A stretch of DNA of 64,000 bases from Aradus depressus (lineage: Eukaryota; Arthropoda; Insecta; Hemiptera; Aradidae), in the NCBI GenBank assembly GCA_963662175.1, contig OY759218.1:18008480-18072479 (forward strand), given 5' to 3'. The notes under the pieces were generated by a model, which was given only the letters and a program-made list of their open reading frames with translations, ran no database searches and was not told where the DNA came from. The translations under genes and the position numbers were made by a program. Position 1 is the first letter of the stretch; the number at the start of each line of letters is the position of its first letter. Shown here one piece after another: positions 1-13,000 of this stretch.

Positions 1-2202
1 AAATTAAAGAAAATGTTTTTATTGTTAGAAAAACACATTTCCTTAATATATTTAATTAAAAAGTTTCTTATTTATTTTTTTAAACTTAGGGAATTTGGAA
101 TTTTTTAATGCTTGATTTTATTCTTTGAATTTACATTTTTGTTTTCAAATTTATTTACATCATATGCTTTTATTTTTATTTTACATATGATGCTATGAGA
201 TAATTGAACTAATGTTACTTATGTTTATTGTACATATTTGGGGAAAATTAGGTATAGTTTAAAAGCATGATGTTATTTCCATGGGTAACTATTAGGCCAG
301 AATTACTTTTTATTTTTGTTATATATTTAAGTGGCGATGACGAATGATTTTTTTTTTATTCTTCATTACTATTATTATTACTTATTTTGTTTCTCCAGGA
401 ATTTTTTGTATGTGTTAATAATGTGAATCCTCACAAAAATAACCCATCTGTAAACTTCCGCCAAATGAGGTTCTAGAAAACATTTAAAAAAAGTAGTGTT
501 ATAAAAATCATTACCGGAAAACGGCCAATGTTCATTGCTTGGCCCCAGCCTCTATGTTCTAACTGCTCTGTTTTTGCGAAGGAGTAATATTTCGTTCTTT
601 TGATGTTACTACATTTGTTCCATATTTTCGACAAATCTTCCAGAGGTGTTTTTCCGACAATATTTTGCGTAGATTTAACGCCTCTTCTTCATGTCACAAT
701 GAATCACACAAAAGCCTAAGATACACGTTATTATATTTGTCGGAGGCTGAAGCCAAGCAGTGAGCCCCGTTGGTAGCTCCTGTGAAGTATCGAGGAGCAG
801 TTAATATTTTAACGAACATACCGTTTGGCTGTTATTATTTTTATTATCATTACTTTTTTGTAAATGAGATGTTTTCTTAAACATCACTTGACGAAGTTTT
901 ACAACTTGGTTGTTTTTGTGAGTTTATCTGTCTTTTTTGTAGCGGATAAGAAGAGGAGAACGATGTAAGTGGACTTAGTCCATTAGAGTTGTTTAGCACG
1001 ATATAACTTTTTTCATGCTGATCCAATCTCAAATTTGAGAAAAAATAGTTCATTGAAGACTTCATGAATACAGTTTTTTTTTTTTGTGAGAGCGTATTTT
1101 GATGGGTCTAAGCGTTTTCGCGTAACTTGCACATACAATCGATACTTTTTTTTACAGCTGGTGTGATTCATATTCAAAAGAGTAATAAAAGGCACACCTG
1201 TAAGCTCTGTTTTGAAGTAAAACGAGAATCGTTAAAAAAAAATTGCTTTTTGCTTATATCTGGCCTTGATTGGTGTGAACAGGCTTTTGTAGTCTCCGGG
1301 CAAACCCATACATATAAAAATGTCCTTCTATAAGTTCCCCAGGCTGAGAACTAGAGGACCGAAAACCCCCATTAGTCACGTCAAGGAAATATACGTCCAG
1401 ATCCTAGACAACATACTGGGTGGTGAAACGCTGCCGCATTTCTAAATTCTCTCAATTATTTAGTAATAAATCCACGTGTAATTATTATTGAATTTGTATT
1501 ATTAAAATGTTCAAAAATGGGAAATTTGAATCATTTTTTAGGTGGGCTATTTGTTTAGAATTAAAGTTCCAAACGTTTTCACATAAAATATATAGAAAAT
1601 TGTTCTTAACCTCGGTGCAGGAGGATTGTTCTCCGTAGAATAGTATCAGTAAGTGACTTATTAAAGGCCTTATAATTTGGCTGTAGATCGAAAAAAATCT
1701 TTAATGTTGAGAAAACTTGTTTTCTGTTGAAAGGAATTTTCTCCAAACTATGTTTTATCTGTTGTATGTAAATTATATTAATTAGGATAATTAAGTACTA
1801 ACTTGAATAATTAAAAAAATTAAGGTTAGAAGAAATTCAATAAGTATTTACTATAACTCACAAAAGTTGAAGTTAGAAGTATATTGCCAGAAAGATCAGG
1901 GTACATTGGAAAACGAACATAATAGTCCAAACGCTCATAGAAATAAAAAGACGTATCCTTCCCACTGCTTATATTATTAACAGAACTGGTTGTCAACGCT
2001 ACTATGTCATTATCAGTGGTACGTCTCAATTTAGCTCTCAGGACGTTTAACTTTTGGTCGCTACTAGTCAATATTTCTACGCCTAAGGCAACATTTAAAG
2101 TTTACCTCTTCAATGTTTTTGCCAACCATTTCTATGAACGTTTTCCTATAATAATCATTATACATATAAATAATTATTATAAAGTAACATTTCAACCCTA
2201 GA

Positions 2203-2250
<48 letters not shown>

Positions 2251-2641
2251 TAGACACCGTATTTTAAATTAAAATCTTCTCTTTCATCGAACGTTATGAG
2301 AAAAATGTTATTTTCCGATTTTGCCTTCTTAATGTATGAATGGTCAATTTCAATTGATTTTTTTCTTAATGTATGTTATGAGACCTAAAATATGACATAC
2401 TTCTCATAACGTTCCAGAAATTACAAGAGGAGACATTTTCCATTTTTACAATTAAATATTATCTTCTGGCAAAGCCGAGTTTATTCAAATAAAATGTGTG
2501 TCATAAATGTATCGAATATTTTTCGATCTCCAATCACTAAACATATTTCGTTCCCTGACCTTTACTTTACACCGTGCCCTCTCCTTGTTAGAAAGGGGAA
2601 AAAAAAAGTTTATTGTAAACTAACGGTTTTATTGAATGTAG
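1..2641 (+). other. Intron of KCC gene (5' part of window)
   Basis: AT-rich DNA ending in an AG acceptor just before the first visible KCC exon. I see no convincing exon or recognisable transposon here, only short homopolymers and one TA microsatellite. The conserved upstream KCC exons (membrane domain) must lie left of the window. Confidence 0.5.
2203..2247. repeat. (TA)n microsatellite
   Basis: About 22 uninterrupted TA dinucleotides inside the KCC intron. Confidence 0.95.
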
Positions 2642-2851
2642 GTTCAGTCGATTCTTGATCAGCACCACGACGTGAAGACAGCGACCAAGGTGAGGTTTCA
2701 AGAGCCGTCCGGAGGAGATGAGAAGGAGAAAGACTGTTCGGGGATTGGACTGACAGCCAGCCCAGGTCCAGTAACCGGACAGCCCGTTGTGGTCAATTCT
2801 ACCCCACTTCCCAATACCAACACAAACTCCGCACTAGCTCCTCTCTCTTCT
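2642..2851 (+). CDS. kcc: KCC exon, variable C-terminal linker
   Basis: 210 bp, phase 0 to phase 0, preceded by a pyrimidine-rich AG acceptor and followed by GTGAGT. It reads [20 protein letters not shown] and then an acidic/Pro-rich tail. A VRF-type motif in this place fits insect KCC linkers as I remember them, but the exon is weakly conserved. Its assignment rests on frame continuity with the later exons. Confidence 0.75.
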
Positions 2852-5800
2852 GTGAGTAAAAATAATTATATTTATATCATATGTGATAGTAACATGTTTT
2901 TTTTTTTTATAGAAATCTTTATTAAATTTATATAGTTTTTTCTAGTGTTGCTCATAACTTAAATAATTTACATGAAACATGCTTTGAGGTAGCAGCCCAT
3001 TGGCTGTCCTCCGTAATTGATAGGTTTTGAATTTATTTAAACAAAATATATAAATAATGACACAACAATCAATAATTTATATAATTAGAAAATTAGTCTA
3101 GAGTTTATTCACATTATTGATAGTCCATATAGACATTTTCTCATGCAAGTGAATCACAGTGGTGTTTTCTTTTGAGTCCTCGTCTTTGTCGAGCCGGTGG
3201 TAAGTTGCTGGCTGCATGAATTGCTGTTCGGTTTGGATGACAGCTAATTTTATCATGGAGTCGCCGGTATGATGCCCTGCTGTCTTCTACAAGTCATCAT
3301 GAATAATTGTATTTCGGACATACCATGGGGCTCCAGTTGATAGTCTTAGCACTCAGTTTTGTATTGTTCGTATTCTTTGGATCTGGGATTTGGATGCAAA
3401 GCCCAAATCCCGCACACATAGGTGCGTAAGGGACATATCACTGTTAGGCGCTTTAGGCGAAGTGGAAGTCTAGATTTTGCTGACAATAGGGATTTAATCT
3501 GATTTATACGGTATCTTATTTTTACTAGGAGTGAGTTGATATGAGGTGACCAGGTTAACTTTTCATCGAGAGTTAAACCGAGATATTTTTCAGTCTGCCC
3601 TTAGGGAATGACCTGCCCATTGAAGTTTATCGGTACATATATTATTTTCCTTTTAAGGGTGAATTTCACTATCATAGATTTATTGGCATTCAGTTTTATT
3701 CTCCAATCAATACACCATTTCTCAATCATTGCTCCATGTCTTTGTATATTAATTGCTGTGGAACGACATTTCTCTTAGAAATAAAATATGTTGACTATTG
3801 TATTCCCGAGCAGAATCGGTTTTCAATGCAAGTGCAACCATCATCAGTGGCACATCCCACCTGTGTGGTGTCTAAGAAACATTAACTATACGGGTTGGAT
3901 GGGCCACTGATTGTGTCGCAGTTGTGTTGAAAACCGGTTCTGGTAGGAAATACAACAGTGGGAAGATGTCTTTCATTTCTATGGGGATATTTATTTCCGT
4001 TGAACCAAAATCATGGTAATAGGATATGATACTTTATAAAACAATTTATACATCAATATACTCGTACTTTATGAGTTAGATATATAGTTCTAAATCGAGT
4101 CGGACACACCTGTGATTAGTAACGACAAAAATAATAACAAAGAATATGAATAAATAAATATTAGAAAATTAAATGAGTATAAAAATAATAGTATTTATAA
4201 ATATAGTAGATACATTTTTTAATTAAAATTTAAATTATAATAAATGTTTGTTGTAATACTTCCAAAAGTGTCTTTTTCCCGACGATAGTTCTGGACATTA
4301 TTGTGTCCCTCTCTTAGGTCACAATGTAAATATTTTTTTCTATTTATTTTTATTTTTTAATCGAACGCCTACTCTTATGGACATTTTGTCCTTTGCGTTG
4401 TTGAGAGGCGGTGGGTAGTTTTATTTTGGCATGACAGGGGCTGGTTATTTATTTGTATTTACATGTTTTACTTCCCCAGCTATATGAGGTATGGAGGAAG
4501 TTATGTCGGTTAAACGATCAGAAATTTGATGTTGAGTTTTCCCCGGAATTTCATGTTTTCCGACCTCCTGATTCCAAAAATGAAAAAAAAAAAAATCTTC
4601 CTTGTGAACACGATAACTCCTGATAGAATGAATGTATCGACACATTTTACATAAATTTTGCTTTTAAAACTACTATATGTAAAATTTCATGACAATCCGA
4701 TATTCCGTTAATGAGGTAGAACTTTTATGCTCAGCCTCCTCCCACAGTCCCCCCCCCCTCCCCCCGTTAAGAATTTTGAGACGTCACACCCTATTTTTCA
4801 ATGTGGCTTTTAAGAATACTACATAATAAATTTCATTAAAATCCGATCATCGGTTGATGAGCTAGACCTATTTTTATGATTCAGACGCCATATAGCCTAT
4901 TTTTCAATCTGGCTCAAAAGGATGTTACGTGTATATCGATTGCCACATGAACAAATTAGATTGGACAAATATTTTTCAAAAATTCCCAAAGTCCAGTTTT
5001 TTGGCAATCTTTTTGTTTAAACAAAGAACGGCTGGACCGAATTTGATAAAATTCCTTCAGATCATATTTACGTTGATAAGTTATGCACGAGATATCGTGC
5101 AGGAGAAATTGACCACGTACGTACATTCACACACACATACTTCTTTCCTGGGAAGTTAAAAATCGGTCTGTGATACGATAACTCCTGATAAAATGAATAT
5201 ATCGACACGAGATTTTACATGTGTATCCAGAACCCTCTAAGGATGACACCTATTGATTTTATGGATGGGGGTTTATGTTCACTACATCCATGGCCCCGGG
5301 ACAGAAGTTTTATCTATGAAATAAAACACTTCCCCGGATGGGATTTGAACCCGTGACCGTTGTGGACTTCGCTCTAATCCACATGTCCACTACGGTCCAA
5401 TGTACGAAATATATACAAGAAAAAAATAAAGAGATAATATAATAATAATAAAAAAAAATAAAATAAAAGAAAGAACTTTAGAAATAGAATAAATAAGTAA
5501 AAATATAATGAAATTAGTAATGAAAATACTCAACAAAAAGTAATTTCCACATGTCTTGTAAGAGGATTTCTGCCAAAAGAATAAAAATGAAAGTTGTATA
5601 TATGTTTTATATATAAGGCACGATTTTTATATCTTGGTTATTTTATTCTTATTCAACAATAGGGGAATAAATCCATTTTCGAATAGAGGGTTTCTTCTTA
5701 CATAAAGTATTAAGTTGAAGCTAAAATTGTTTTATTGTTTCTATTGTCCTCAAGAAGGCCTATATGAGTTATACTTTATTTCATAAAGAGAGGAGCTATG

Positions 5801-8800
5801 TTTAGATCTTTAATAGATGTATATTATATTTTAGGCTGAGGCTAAAGAAGATGAGGCGGCTGGAGTAGGAGGAGCAGCGTGCAGCAGACAGTCAACAACA
5901 CTGACAAGCCAACCCCCGCTCTCGACCCCACAGACCCGACCTCTCACTCCGTACGTATAGCCCTCCATCTAAAACTATCGTGTAACATGCAGCGTCGTGA
6001 ACATGTAGCAGCGCATAGCCGATCTGGTCCATTTCATTGCCCGTCTCAAAAACATTATCATTCTAATATTTCTTTGATTTAAAAAGTTGAATAAATGCTT
6101 ACCTTTATTCTATATTAACAGATATCGGTAAAGTGAATAGTATATAACAACTCAGGTGTTACCTGGCCTTGATCGGGGCTGACCACCTCCTGGACGGCCC
6201 TTATATTTCTGATATCCGGCCCCTCCGTGGTGATTTGGTAGCAGCTATGAGGAATCATTTGGTCTGTCTCGATATAAATTCAATAGTAAATTCTAAATGC
6301 AACTCCCTCTACCGATTGGTCAGTGCTTTATGACCTCAGAAAAGCTATCTTTCAATAAACTGCCATATTGAAAAACTCCGACTTCTAGCTCAAATCCGTC
6401 TCCATAATACCAATAAAAATTTTAGAATATTACTTGGAGGGCTTAGGTATGAGTTTTGTCCTAAAGTGTCTGCAGGCTCTGTACCTTAGATGAGAAGGAC
6501 GATCTCATACATTTTTTGCTCAATTGTCCCTCCTTGTGTATCCCCAGGCAAGCATTTCTCCACAATCATCTCACCAATACCCCAGAATATAACTCAGAAA
6601 CATTTGTACATATTTTAAATAATTTAAAAGTTAGAGAAATTAACGATTTATTTTTATTTTTTTCGGTTGCTTTAAAAATAAAGAATAATTTAATTTAATT
6701 TGTGGTTGTAAGATGGAGATATATATATATATATATTTTTTGTTTTTATTATTATTATTTTATTTATTTATTCATGTAGTATTTTTTTTATTTATTCATG
6801 TGTTATTTTGTTTTATATAATTTTCGAATTGTTTCATTTACACTTCTTTCGTTATTTATTTTGTGAAAAAAAACCCCACTTATTGCCATGAGGATTGTAA
6901 TCTTTTGTGCAATAAAAGTTTATCTATCTATCTATTTGAATAGTATATAACCGAAAAAATTGATTTACGATCGAAATCATAAGAGGAACTCGCCAAGAAA
7001 ATAAAAATTAAAGCAAACATTTAAGTAATAATAAAACTAAATGGAGCCAACCTTCTAAAATACAAACTAAAATGTTTATAATAATAAAAGAGGAGTGTTG
7101 GGATGGAGCCGGTCGTGGAGTGGAGACGCCAGGGTGTATCCTAGTTGAAATTTAGCAAGGTGCTGAGGCCGGCGAAGTAAGAGGATACTATCGCTTTGGG
7201 TCGTCAATATTCTGTAGGTCATCAGAACAGTTATGGAGATAAGGCCGAGTGCACTTTCTTCAAATTGTCCATTATGCAGCAGAGGATTTTTGTAAACATT
7301 TAGAAGAAAGCGAAAAAAACAAATATATTTTTAAAAAACTTTTCATCAAACTTTACATATTTTGGAAAAATCAAAACATTGATATATCGAAAAAAAATGT
7401 TTGCTACAATGTCGACAATCTTTAAGAATTTTCTTTTTAAATGAAAAGTCAGTCAGAGGCCCCACAATGGCGGCCAGGTTGAAAAACATGGTTTCGAGAA
7501 AATGCAAAAGATTTTGAAGTTCTTTGTATGACAAAACATGATTTGCTGTCTTACTTTTAATTTGCCAATCCAGGTTCATAACGTAGGTCCTGCAGCTGCA
7601 TTGTGACGGACCTCTTTAAAAATAATGTATCACTAAACCTAACATTATTATTTTAAATATTATTATCTAGAAAATAGGAACTTTCGTATTGTCTCAATAT
7701 TTGTGTTTATTTGCTGGCTGGGAATAAGAATAATGTATGTTGTTGAGTTGTTAACGTTATTTGTTTTTTGTTTTTAATATGTATTTTATTCCTATAGGGA
7801 TGAAGGAAATGTTCGTAGAATGCACACTGCAGTGAAGCTGAATGAAGTTATTGTAACAAAATCTCACAAGGCGCAGTTGGTGATTCTAAACCTGCCTGGG
7901 CCACCAAAAGACACATCACTAGAAAGAGAAGCCAATTGTATCCTTTAACACTATAATACTGACCCTGACTTTTCGCCGGGTTAGAAAGTCTCTTTTCCGA
8001 CTGTCTTGTACAGCGAGGGTGAATCCGTTAGTTTAAAGGTCATTCCTGAGCTAGCTCCATACCAAATTTGTTTTTGTGATCATGCCCGGGCTTTAACTAC
8101 GACGTCATATTCCCTAATACCAGAGCGCTCTTTCATCGCTCTGGGGAACATGAGCCCGGTTCTATTGCTGTAGTTCTAAATGTTGTCTGCCCAGGTTTAG
8201 TTTCCTAGGATTGCCCCGCACAGTTACATGCTCGAGACCATCGCTTAACGTCTCATCCGGCACTCAAAAAATAAGATAATAAAATTAATGATACGAAACG
8301 AATTCATTAAAAATGGATAGTCAAAAATATAGTATCAATGATTTTGAAAGAAACATTTCCAGTAACGTAATACTGGTTATGGTAAAACTTGGCTTACCCT
8401 TTTGACTAGATTTTCTCCACAATCTTTAATCTTTAAACACCACAATAATTACAACAACAACTTACTTGCTCTGTTAGTTTTTCGCCAATATGGCTTATCC
8501 TCTACGATTTAATCCTATCGTCCATACATTATCGGGCGTAAGACAAGATAATAATAATAAACAAATAATAAACCGTTGGCAAAAACGTATTGGGACCAAA
8601 CTCGTCCCATTTATTACAAACTGGTTACTAAACATGGGTTCATTCATAAATTCTCTAAAGAAAATCCTTCTGTATCTTATATACAGTTTGTTTGCTTTGT
8701 GTTTCCTATTTTTTTTTTTTTTTTTTTAATTCAAATGTATGCAATCAAATTCTCCCGGGCGTATCTCCCAGATAAAAAAACCTATGAGCCTCAGCCGGAT

Positions 8801-9027
8801 TTGGAACCTGCGATCAGTAAATTTTTGCGCTGGGAATTTTGAACAACCACTTTTTGTGTTTTGTCTGTATGTATATAGATGATTAATATAAGTACCATAT
8901 TTTAATGATACTCTTTAACTCATAGTTTGAAAAAGATATGGAATTTTTGGAAGTCCTTACAGAAGGGCTAGAACGAGTACTAATGGTTCGAGGAGGTGGA
9001 CGAGAAGTTATAACAATCTATTCTTAG
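2642..9027 (+). CDS. kcc: K-Cl cotransporter (KCC/SLC12 family), C-terminal exons, partial
   Basis: Four coding exons (2642-2851, 5835-5950, 7798-7937, 8936-9027) join in frame with GT/AG introns and give the cytoplasmic C-terminus of an electroneutral K+/Cl- symporter of the plasma membrane. The last two exons are diagnostic: [16 protein letters not shown], then [26 protein letters not shown], and the invariant end [12 protein letters not shown] followed by TAG. These match the KCC branch of SLC12 rather than NKCC/NCC. The two upstream exons are rich in charged, Pro, Thr and Ser residues and correspond to the variable linker in front of that conserved block. The N-terminus and the twelve membrane segments lie outside the window. 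The stop is undisturbed, so the gene looks functional here. Introns carry LINE and SINE debris. Confidence 0.93.
3150..3785 (-). mobile_element. LINE (Jockey-like) reverse transcriptase fragment
   Basis: On the minus strand the conceptual translation gives [37 protein letters not shown] and [15 protein letters not shown] in order, interrupted by stops. This is the segment after the catalytic fingers/palm of Jockey-type non-LTR reverse transcriptases (KYLGLxLDxxLTW motif). It is a decayed, 5'-truncated copy inside a KCC intron. The clade is assigned from the motif only. Confidence 0.65.
3786..3962. repeat. Inverted pair of a hammerhead-like repeat
   Basis: The left arm, read on the minus strand from 3850, has CACTGATGATGG, then TGAAAACCGATTCTG and GGAATACAATAG. 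The right arm (about 3898-3955, + strand) has CCACTGATTG, then TGAAAACCGGTTCTG and GGAAATACAAC. The arms are diverged copies in opposite orientation. The CTGATGA-stem-GAAA layout resembles a hammerhead core. Stem II is imperfect in both. Confidence 0.55.
4255..4330 (-). repeat. Diverged copy of the 'GACACTTTTGG' foldback family
   Basis: On the minus strand it reads CTAAGAGAGGGACACAATAA, then GTCCAGAAC and AAAGACACTTTTGG. It resembles the repeats near 40.4 and 51.3 kb, but its core is degenerate (CTAAGAG instead of CTGAAGA). Confidence 0.4.
4445..5260 (+). repeat. Dispersed hairpin-ended repeat, copy 1
   Basis: Begins with TTTACTTCCCCAGCTATATG and a partly complementary GAGGAAGT, then GGAATTTCATGTTTTCCGACC, a run of A, GAACACGATAACTCCTGATA and GAATGTATCGACAC. 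Several later stretches of the window share these blocks in the same order (49.3, 52.3, 57.7, 60.0 and 61.2 kb, and inverted copies at 34.7, 61.8 and 63.4 kb). No coding potential is visible. I do not recognise the family. Confidence 0.7.
5330..5402 (-). repeat. tRNA-like SINE head
   Basis: The minus strand shows a box-B-like GGGTTCAAATCCCATCC and a box-A-like TAGTGGACATGTGG about 40 bp upstream of it. The ends do not pair as an acceptor stem, so this is read as a degenerate tRNA-derived SINE head and not a tRNA gene. Confidence 0.5.
5403..5834 (+). other. KCC intron remainder
   Basis: A-rich intronic sequence up to the acceptor at 5833-5834. I see nothing else in it. Confidence 0.5.
5835..5950 (+). 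CDS. kcc: KCC exon, Pro/Thr-rich linker
   Basis: 116 bp, enters in phase 0 and leaves two bases (CC) that combine with the G of the next exon to make a Pro codon. Flanked by TTTTAG and GTACGT. It encodes [13 protein letters not shown], then a Ser/Thr/Gln/Pro-rich stretch ending RPLTP just before [10 protein letters not shown] of the next exon. Low complexity makes homology weak. The exact frame join is the main support. Confidence 0.78.
6150..6950 (+). mobile_element. LINE 3' end fragment with zinc-knuckle remnant
   Basis: A forward reading in two frames gives [18 protein letters not shown] and then [19 protein letters not shown]. This is the D-x-x-HxxxxC region typical of the C-terminal end of CR1/R1/I-type LINE proteins. 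It is followed by an untranslated tail ending in AATAAAAG and a TCTATCTATCTA microsatellite, as LINE tails often do. It is frameshifted and not functional. Confidence 0.6.
6951..7797 (+). other. KCC intron remainder
   Basis: Intronic sequence ending with TTTATTCCTATAG at the next acceptor. I see no recognisable element in it. Confidence 0.5.
7798..7937 (+). CDS. kcc: KCC exon, conserved C-terminal block
   Basis: 140 bp between TATAG and GTATCC. It reads [20 protein letters not shown] and then [18 protein letters not shown], nearly identical to the invariant KCC segment. It leaves a single T that joins AT of the next exon to make Tyr (NYMEF). Confidence 0.96.
8040..8275 (-). repeat. tRNA-SINE family, 3' body fragment
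   Basis: Diverged copy of the body, starting with ATCATGCCCGGGCTTTAACT and ending near GAGACCATCGCTTAACGTC. The tRNA-like head is missing. It has the same orientation as the complete copy at 50710-51047. Confidence 0.7.
8740..8845 (-). repeat. tRNA-SINE family, head-proximal fragment
   Basis: Contains CTCCCAGATAAAAAAACC, GCCTCAGCCGGATTTGGAAC and CTGCGATC, matching the head/body junction of the SINE. The tRNA head is partly lost. Confidence 0.6.
8936..9027 (+). CDS. kcc: KCC terminal exon and stop
   Basis: The acceptor is the AAAAAG just before ATATGG. The nearer-looking CATAG would break the frame. The exon completes [19 protein letters not shown], then [12 protein letters not shown], and TAG at 9025-9027. 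This is the conserved KCC end. Confidence 0.96.
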
Positions 9028-9470
9028 ACTGTCTTATTTATTCTGGGTGTTCTCTTTCAGAGCCTCTTCTTCATCCTTCCTTCACCATCCACCATCACGA
9101 CACCATGGACACGAAGAGAAGACCAACATTAATCATTTGTCATCAGTAAAGTATGGTATAATAAGAATTAGATTTGTTAAATTTTATGCATATTAGTTGA
9201 CGAAATGTATAAATAATTGGAACTTTAAGTCGAATTCTTAATTGTTATATATTGACGATGGGCTATACTTCAAATAGGATTATCACGAAGAACATAAGCC
9301 TAATGAATACCTATTTCGATAATTTCTTGAATATATATAGATGCTTACAACTAAATCAATATTAATGTTCTACCAAACAATGATGGGACAATTATGCATT
9401 TACCGTTATTTAAGCTAATTGAACTTTTGAAGTTTCATTCATATAAATAAATGATAAAACACCATATTAA
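9028..9470 (+). other. Probable KCC 3' untranslated region
   Basis: Begins right after the KCC stop. The first canonical AATAAA that I note is at 9446-9451. The transcript end cannot be fixed by eye. Confidence 0.4.
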
Positions 9471-9765
9471 TTATGATAATTATATATAAGAGATTCGTTT
9501 TTTAAGATAAATAAGTTGGAATATATAGGGTGGCCCCAATCATAGTGAGTCCGGGAAAACGGACCTATTGGAAATTTAATTTTGCGTAAAAAAGTTCATA
9601 TTAACAGAGGTCTGGATTTGCTTTCGTAAAAAATACAGACAGAAAGTCCTCCGAACAATTTCGAAGAAATCAATTTAAATTTGTTTTATTATATATATTA
9701 TATGTTCTATTCTAGGCTCTAAATAAATAATCTAAAATTTGTAGTCATAACTCATTATTATTTTT

Positions 9766-10085
9766 GTTAACTTGTTCTTCATTCATTGAATGTTTAGTGT
9801 TGTCCAGACTGTATTTGAAATATCTTGGTGTGTTAATTGTAATCAAACAATTGTTACTCTGCTTTCACATTATCACGATTAATTATGTCAACATTGCTTC
9901 TAGTCTGTTCTGTTTCAACATGGCTACTGTAATCATTTCATTTATTTCTACTGAAATGGTAATGGAGGGGTTTCGTTGGATACCAGAGGAGGTTCTCAGG
10001 GAGCGGAGAGCTAACTCCAACTTATTTGTAATTCAAAGTCTGGACAACACTAAACAGTTAATTAATGAAGAACAGTAAGTAAACA
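9766..10085. mobile_element. TIR (MITE-like) element, about 305-320 bp
   Basis: The left end TTCTTCATTCATTGAATG, then TTTAGTGTTGTCCAGACT, recurs inverted on the right as AGTCTGGACAACACTAAACA and then ATTAATGAAGAA. The terminal repeats are about 45-50 bp with scattered mismatches. A 104-residue open frame runs through it but resembles nothing I know. The superfamily is not assigned because I see no clear target duplication. Confidence 0.65.
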
Positions 10086-13000
10086 AGTTTTAAATAATAT
10101 AATTCTTCACAATGTTTAAATAATTTGTTTGATTCTTAGTTCAAATTTAAATTTATTTCTTACGAATGGTTTTCTATGTCTACAACATTTAAGGAAATGT
10201 TTTGCCTGTAACTTTTTAAAGAAGCTTTTTTTTCAGTGGGTTTTTCTTACTTTTTAAAGAAATGTTTCTCATATCTTTTCACTTTTTCACTCAAAATTAA
10301 ATTCGTTAAATCCGAAAGTTCGTCTATTAAAATCGAGGACCCTCTGCACTCACTGTTCACAATATTCTGAACAAAGGTGAGAATGAAGTGCCAGAATGAT
10401 ACACAATAGAGAATTAAAAACCCTCAGTAAATAATATAAAGAATATATCGAATGCTAACTGCAGACTTCATATCTGAAAAATCCAAACTCTTCGGAAGAA
10501 GTAAAAACCGAAGAACTAATTATGTAGGGCGATTTTTAGTACTAAACAGTTAATTCACCGGAAATTTTTATCAAGTTTATAAGCATAAGGGACCGTTTAG
10601 AAGATTTTAAGAGGATGTCTATGTGGAATTTAAAACAATTTCTATGATTTAGACTAGTAAACTTTTTTTCGTTTCGGCTGAAACTTTCAGAGGTAGTTCT
10701 ATATGCCCTAAGAACAAGATTTGTTCTGAATATATGAGACTAGAATCAGAAGTCTAGATAATCCATAGCTATAATTTGTTTTTGTTTTCTTGGCCTGATG
10801 TTAAATGAACCGAGTTGACGTTTTTCTTTTATACTTTTGTCAGGATACGCAAATCAATTCACAGTTGAAGTAAAAGTTAACAAATGGTAATATTGCTGAA
10901 CAATTTGCCCATCAAATGGCTACTATAATTTATTATTCGCTTGAAAATCAATTATAAACTAGCCCGGAGAGTAAACGAAATCAGTAATTTGGACAAATGT
11001 ATATTTTGAACTGGTACTCGCTCATGGACTGACATGGTTCCGAAAATAGCTCCGTATTAAACAAAATTTGTAGACGATTTAAAAATTGTAATTCGTTTAC
11101 CAGCATGCTGTATTGGATTTGTCATTGGATTTATGAGTAAAAGTGTGGAAAACAATATGTTTTTTTGACACATTTCCTATGTAACTTTTTGCACAGTTTA
11201 GTGGAATTTACAAGATTTCAGAAGACATAATTGATCTACTAGATGCACCTGTCACAATTAGCTATCTAGTTTACGAAGCTTGTAGGGAAAGTTCACTTTT
11301 CGACCTTTGATGTGCCATGGTAGTTGGTCAGGCTCACAAAAGTTTTGGAAAAATGATGTTCTTTGGGCCTACAGAACTATCCCTGAATCTTTTAGTCGGA
11401 AACAAAAAATGTCAGAGACAGTCTAAACTTTTTTTAAACATTTATTCCCGGCATAACTCTCTTCACATCTTTTTTTAGACACAAAAATCTTCTTGAAAAT
11501 ATCACTAAGAATAGTCCTTCGTGCATCAATTTTATAGCAGCACTAATAAGTTTCTTAAAAAAATATGTACTTGAGGAAATAGTGAGTTTTTCAAAAATTT
11601 TTGAGCTGACGCGTTCGTATTAAAAAACCTCAGTAATTTAATTTTCGGATAATTTCAGATTGGGGTTGGGCACTCTCCCGATAATGACTTTATGGCAATT
11701 TTCTCGATCATTTTAAGTATTATATTGGCAAATGTTTGCCTTATTAGTCAATTAGCTATTTTAAGACTTTCACCAAACATAGTTTTTCTCCATCCATTAT
11801 ATCCACGAAAAACACAACCCCAAAGTAAACAATAGATATATGTACATTAAAATTTATTACAAAGCACACACCTGAATTCTTGATACAGATGCGTACTTGC
11901 ATAGTTAATAAATTTTAAAGAGTACTCGCATATACATATATAAGTTTTTATGTAAAAAAATATATAGGTATATAATGATATTGTGTATATAACTAGAAAC
12001 ACCAAAGTCAATGACTTTTAACTCTTACAATTAAACAAATATATGAATATAAATATACATATATGTATATTTCTATTCATGGGTATATTTAAAATTTCCA
12101 TGTATGTATGAAAATTAGAATTTTAGATTTTTATTTTCAGTTCATTATTTTAGAATTCCTAAAATTATTAATGTTAAATATTAAGTAATGACCAGACATT
12201 TTCAAAAAAATGCATTTTACGTTAAAACACATCTTAGCAGTTTATGTTGTAAAATATTTCAGCAATGTAATCAGGCGTTCTTTATATAATTATATAAAAA
12301 CTACTAATAATTGTTTCTTCTTCTTTTTTCGAAGAATACTTATTTATTATTATATTTTGTAAAACGCTTTGGCACATCCTTATTTTGTATACATTATTTT
12401 TTTATAATAATACGGAGAGAGTGACCCCGGAGCTTCATGTTTATTCCTAACTTCCGGAATGAGAGTGAGAACAGAATACAAATAGTTCTAATAAACATGG
12501 AGCCAGAAACATCACAAATTTAATGTCGAAAATGTTTTATACATTTGGCAAAATATATCTTTTCGTGTTATTCAACGAATTTTGGAAAGCAGGGTCATTT
12601 TGGTACCTGTTTTCTTGTTCAAACAAAATATGTTTAACATTTCAGTGGTAAGAGGCTGCAAGGATAATTCACCAACACCCCTTTTCTATAATACCGCATA
12701 TATTTAATGATAATAAATTTTGTATAATACTGTTAATGATAATAATCATGATATTCATTGAAAGTAAAGTTTGGCAAGTCCAGAACTATGGGGGAGGAAA
12801 ATGCTGGGGCTGGACACAGAATCAGTTCACCTTTAAAAGTTGTCGCTCACCACTCAGGATTATCGACATTCCCATAACATCCTCAATCACTTCTCTACCC
12901 TCACTCACTAATCGCCTTCCCATTCCAGCCCACGCTCGCCTTTCCCCCTCCACTTTTACGCATGCAATAATTACAATACCTATAAATAATAACTACAATC

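Noticed and set aside
5335..5400. tRNA gene
   Set aside because: Box A and B are present, but the acceptor and anticodon arms do not pair. Better read as a SINE head.
8916..8935. Upstream acceptor CATAG for the last KCC exon
   Set aside because: It would put the exon out of frame. The AAAAAG nine bases on gives the conserved NYMEF reading.
9764..10078. 104-codon open frame
   Set aside because: Starts and ends inside the terminal inverted repeats of a MITE-like element, with no protein motif.
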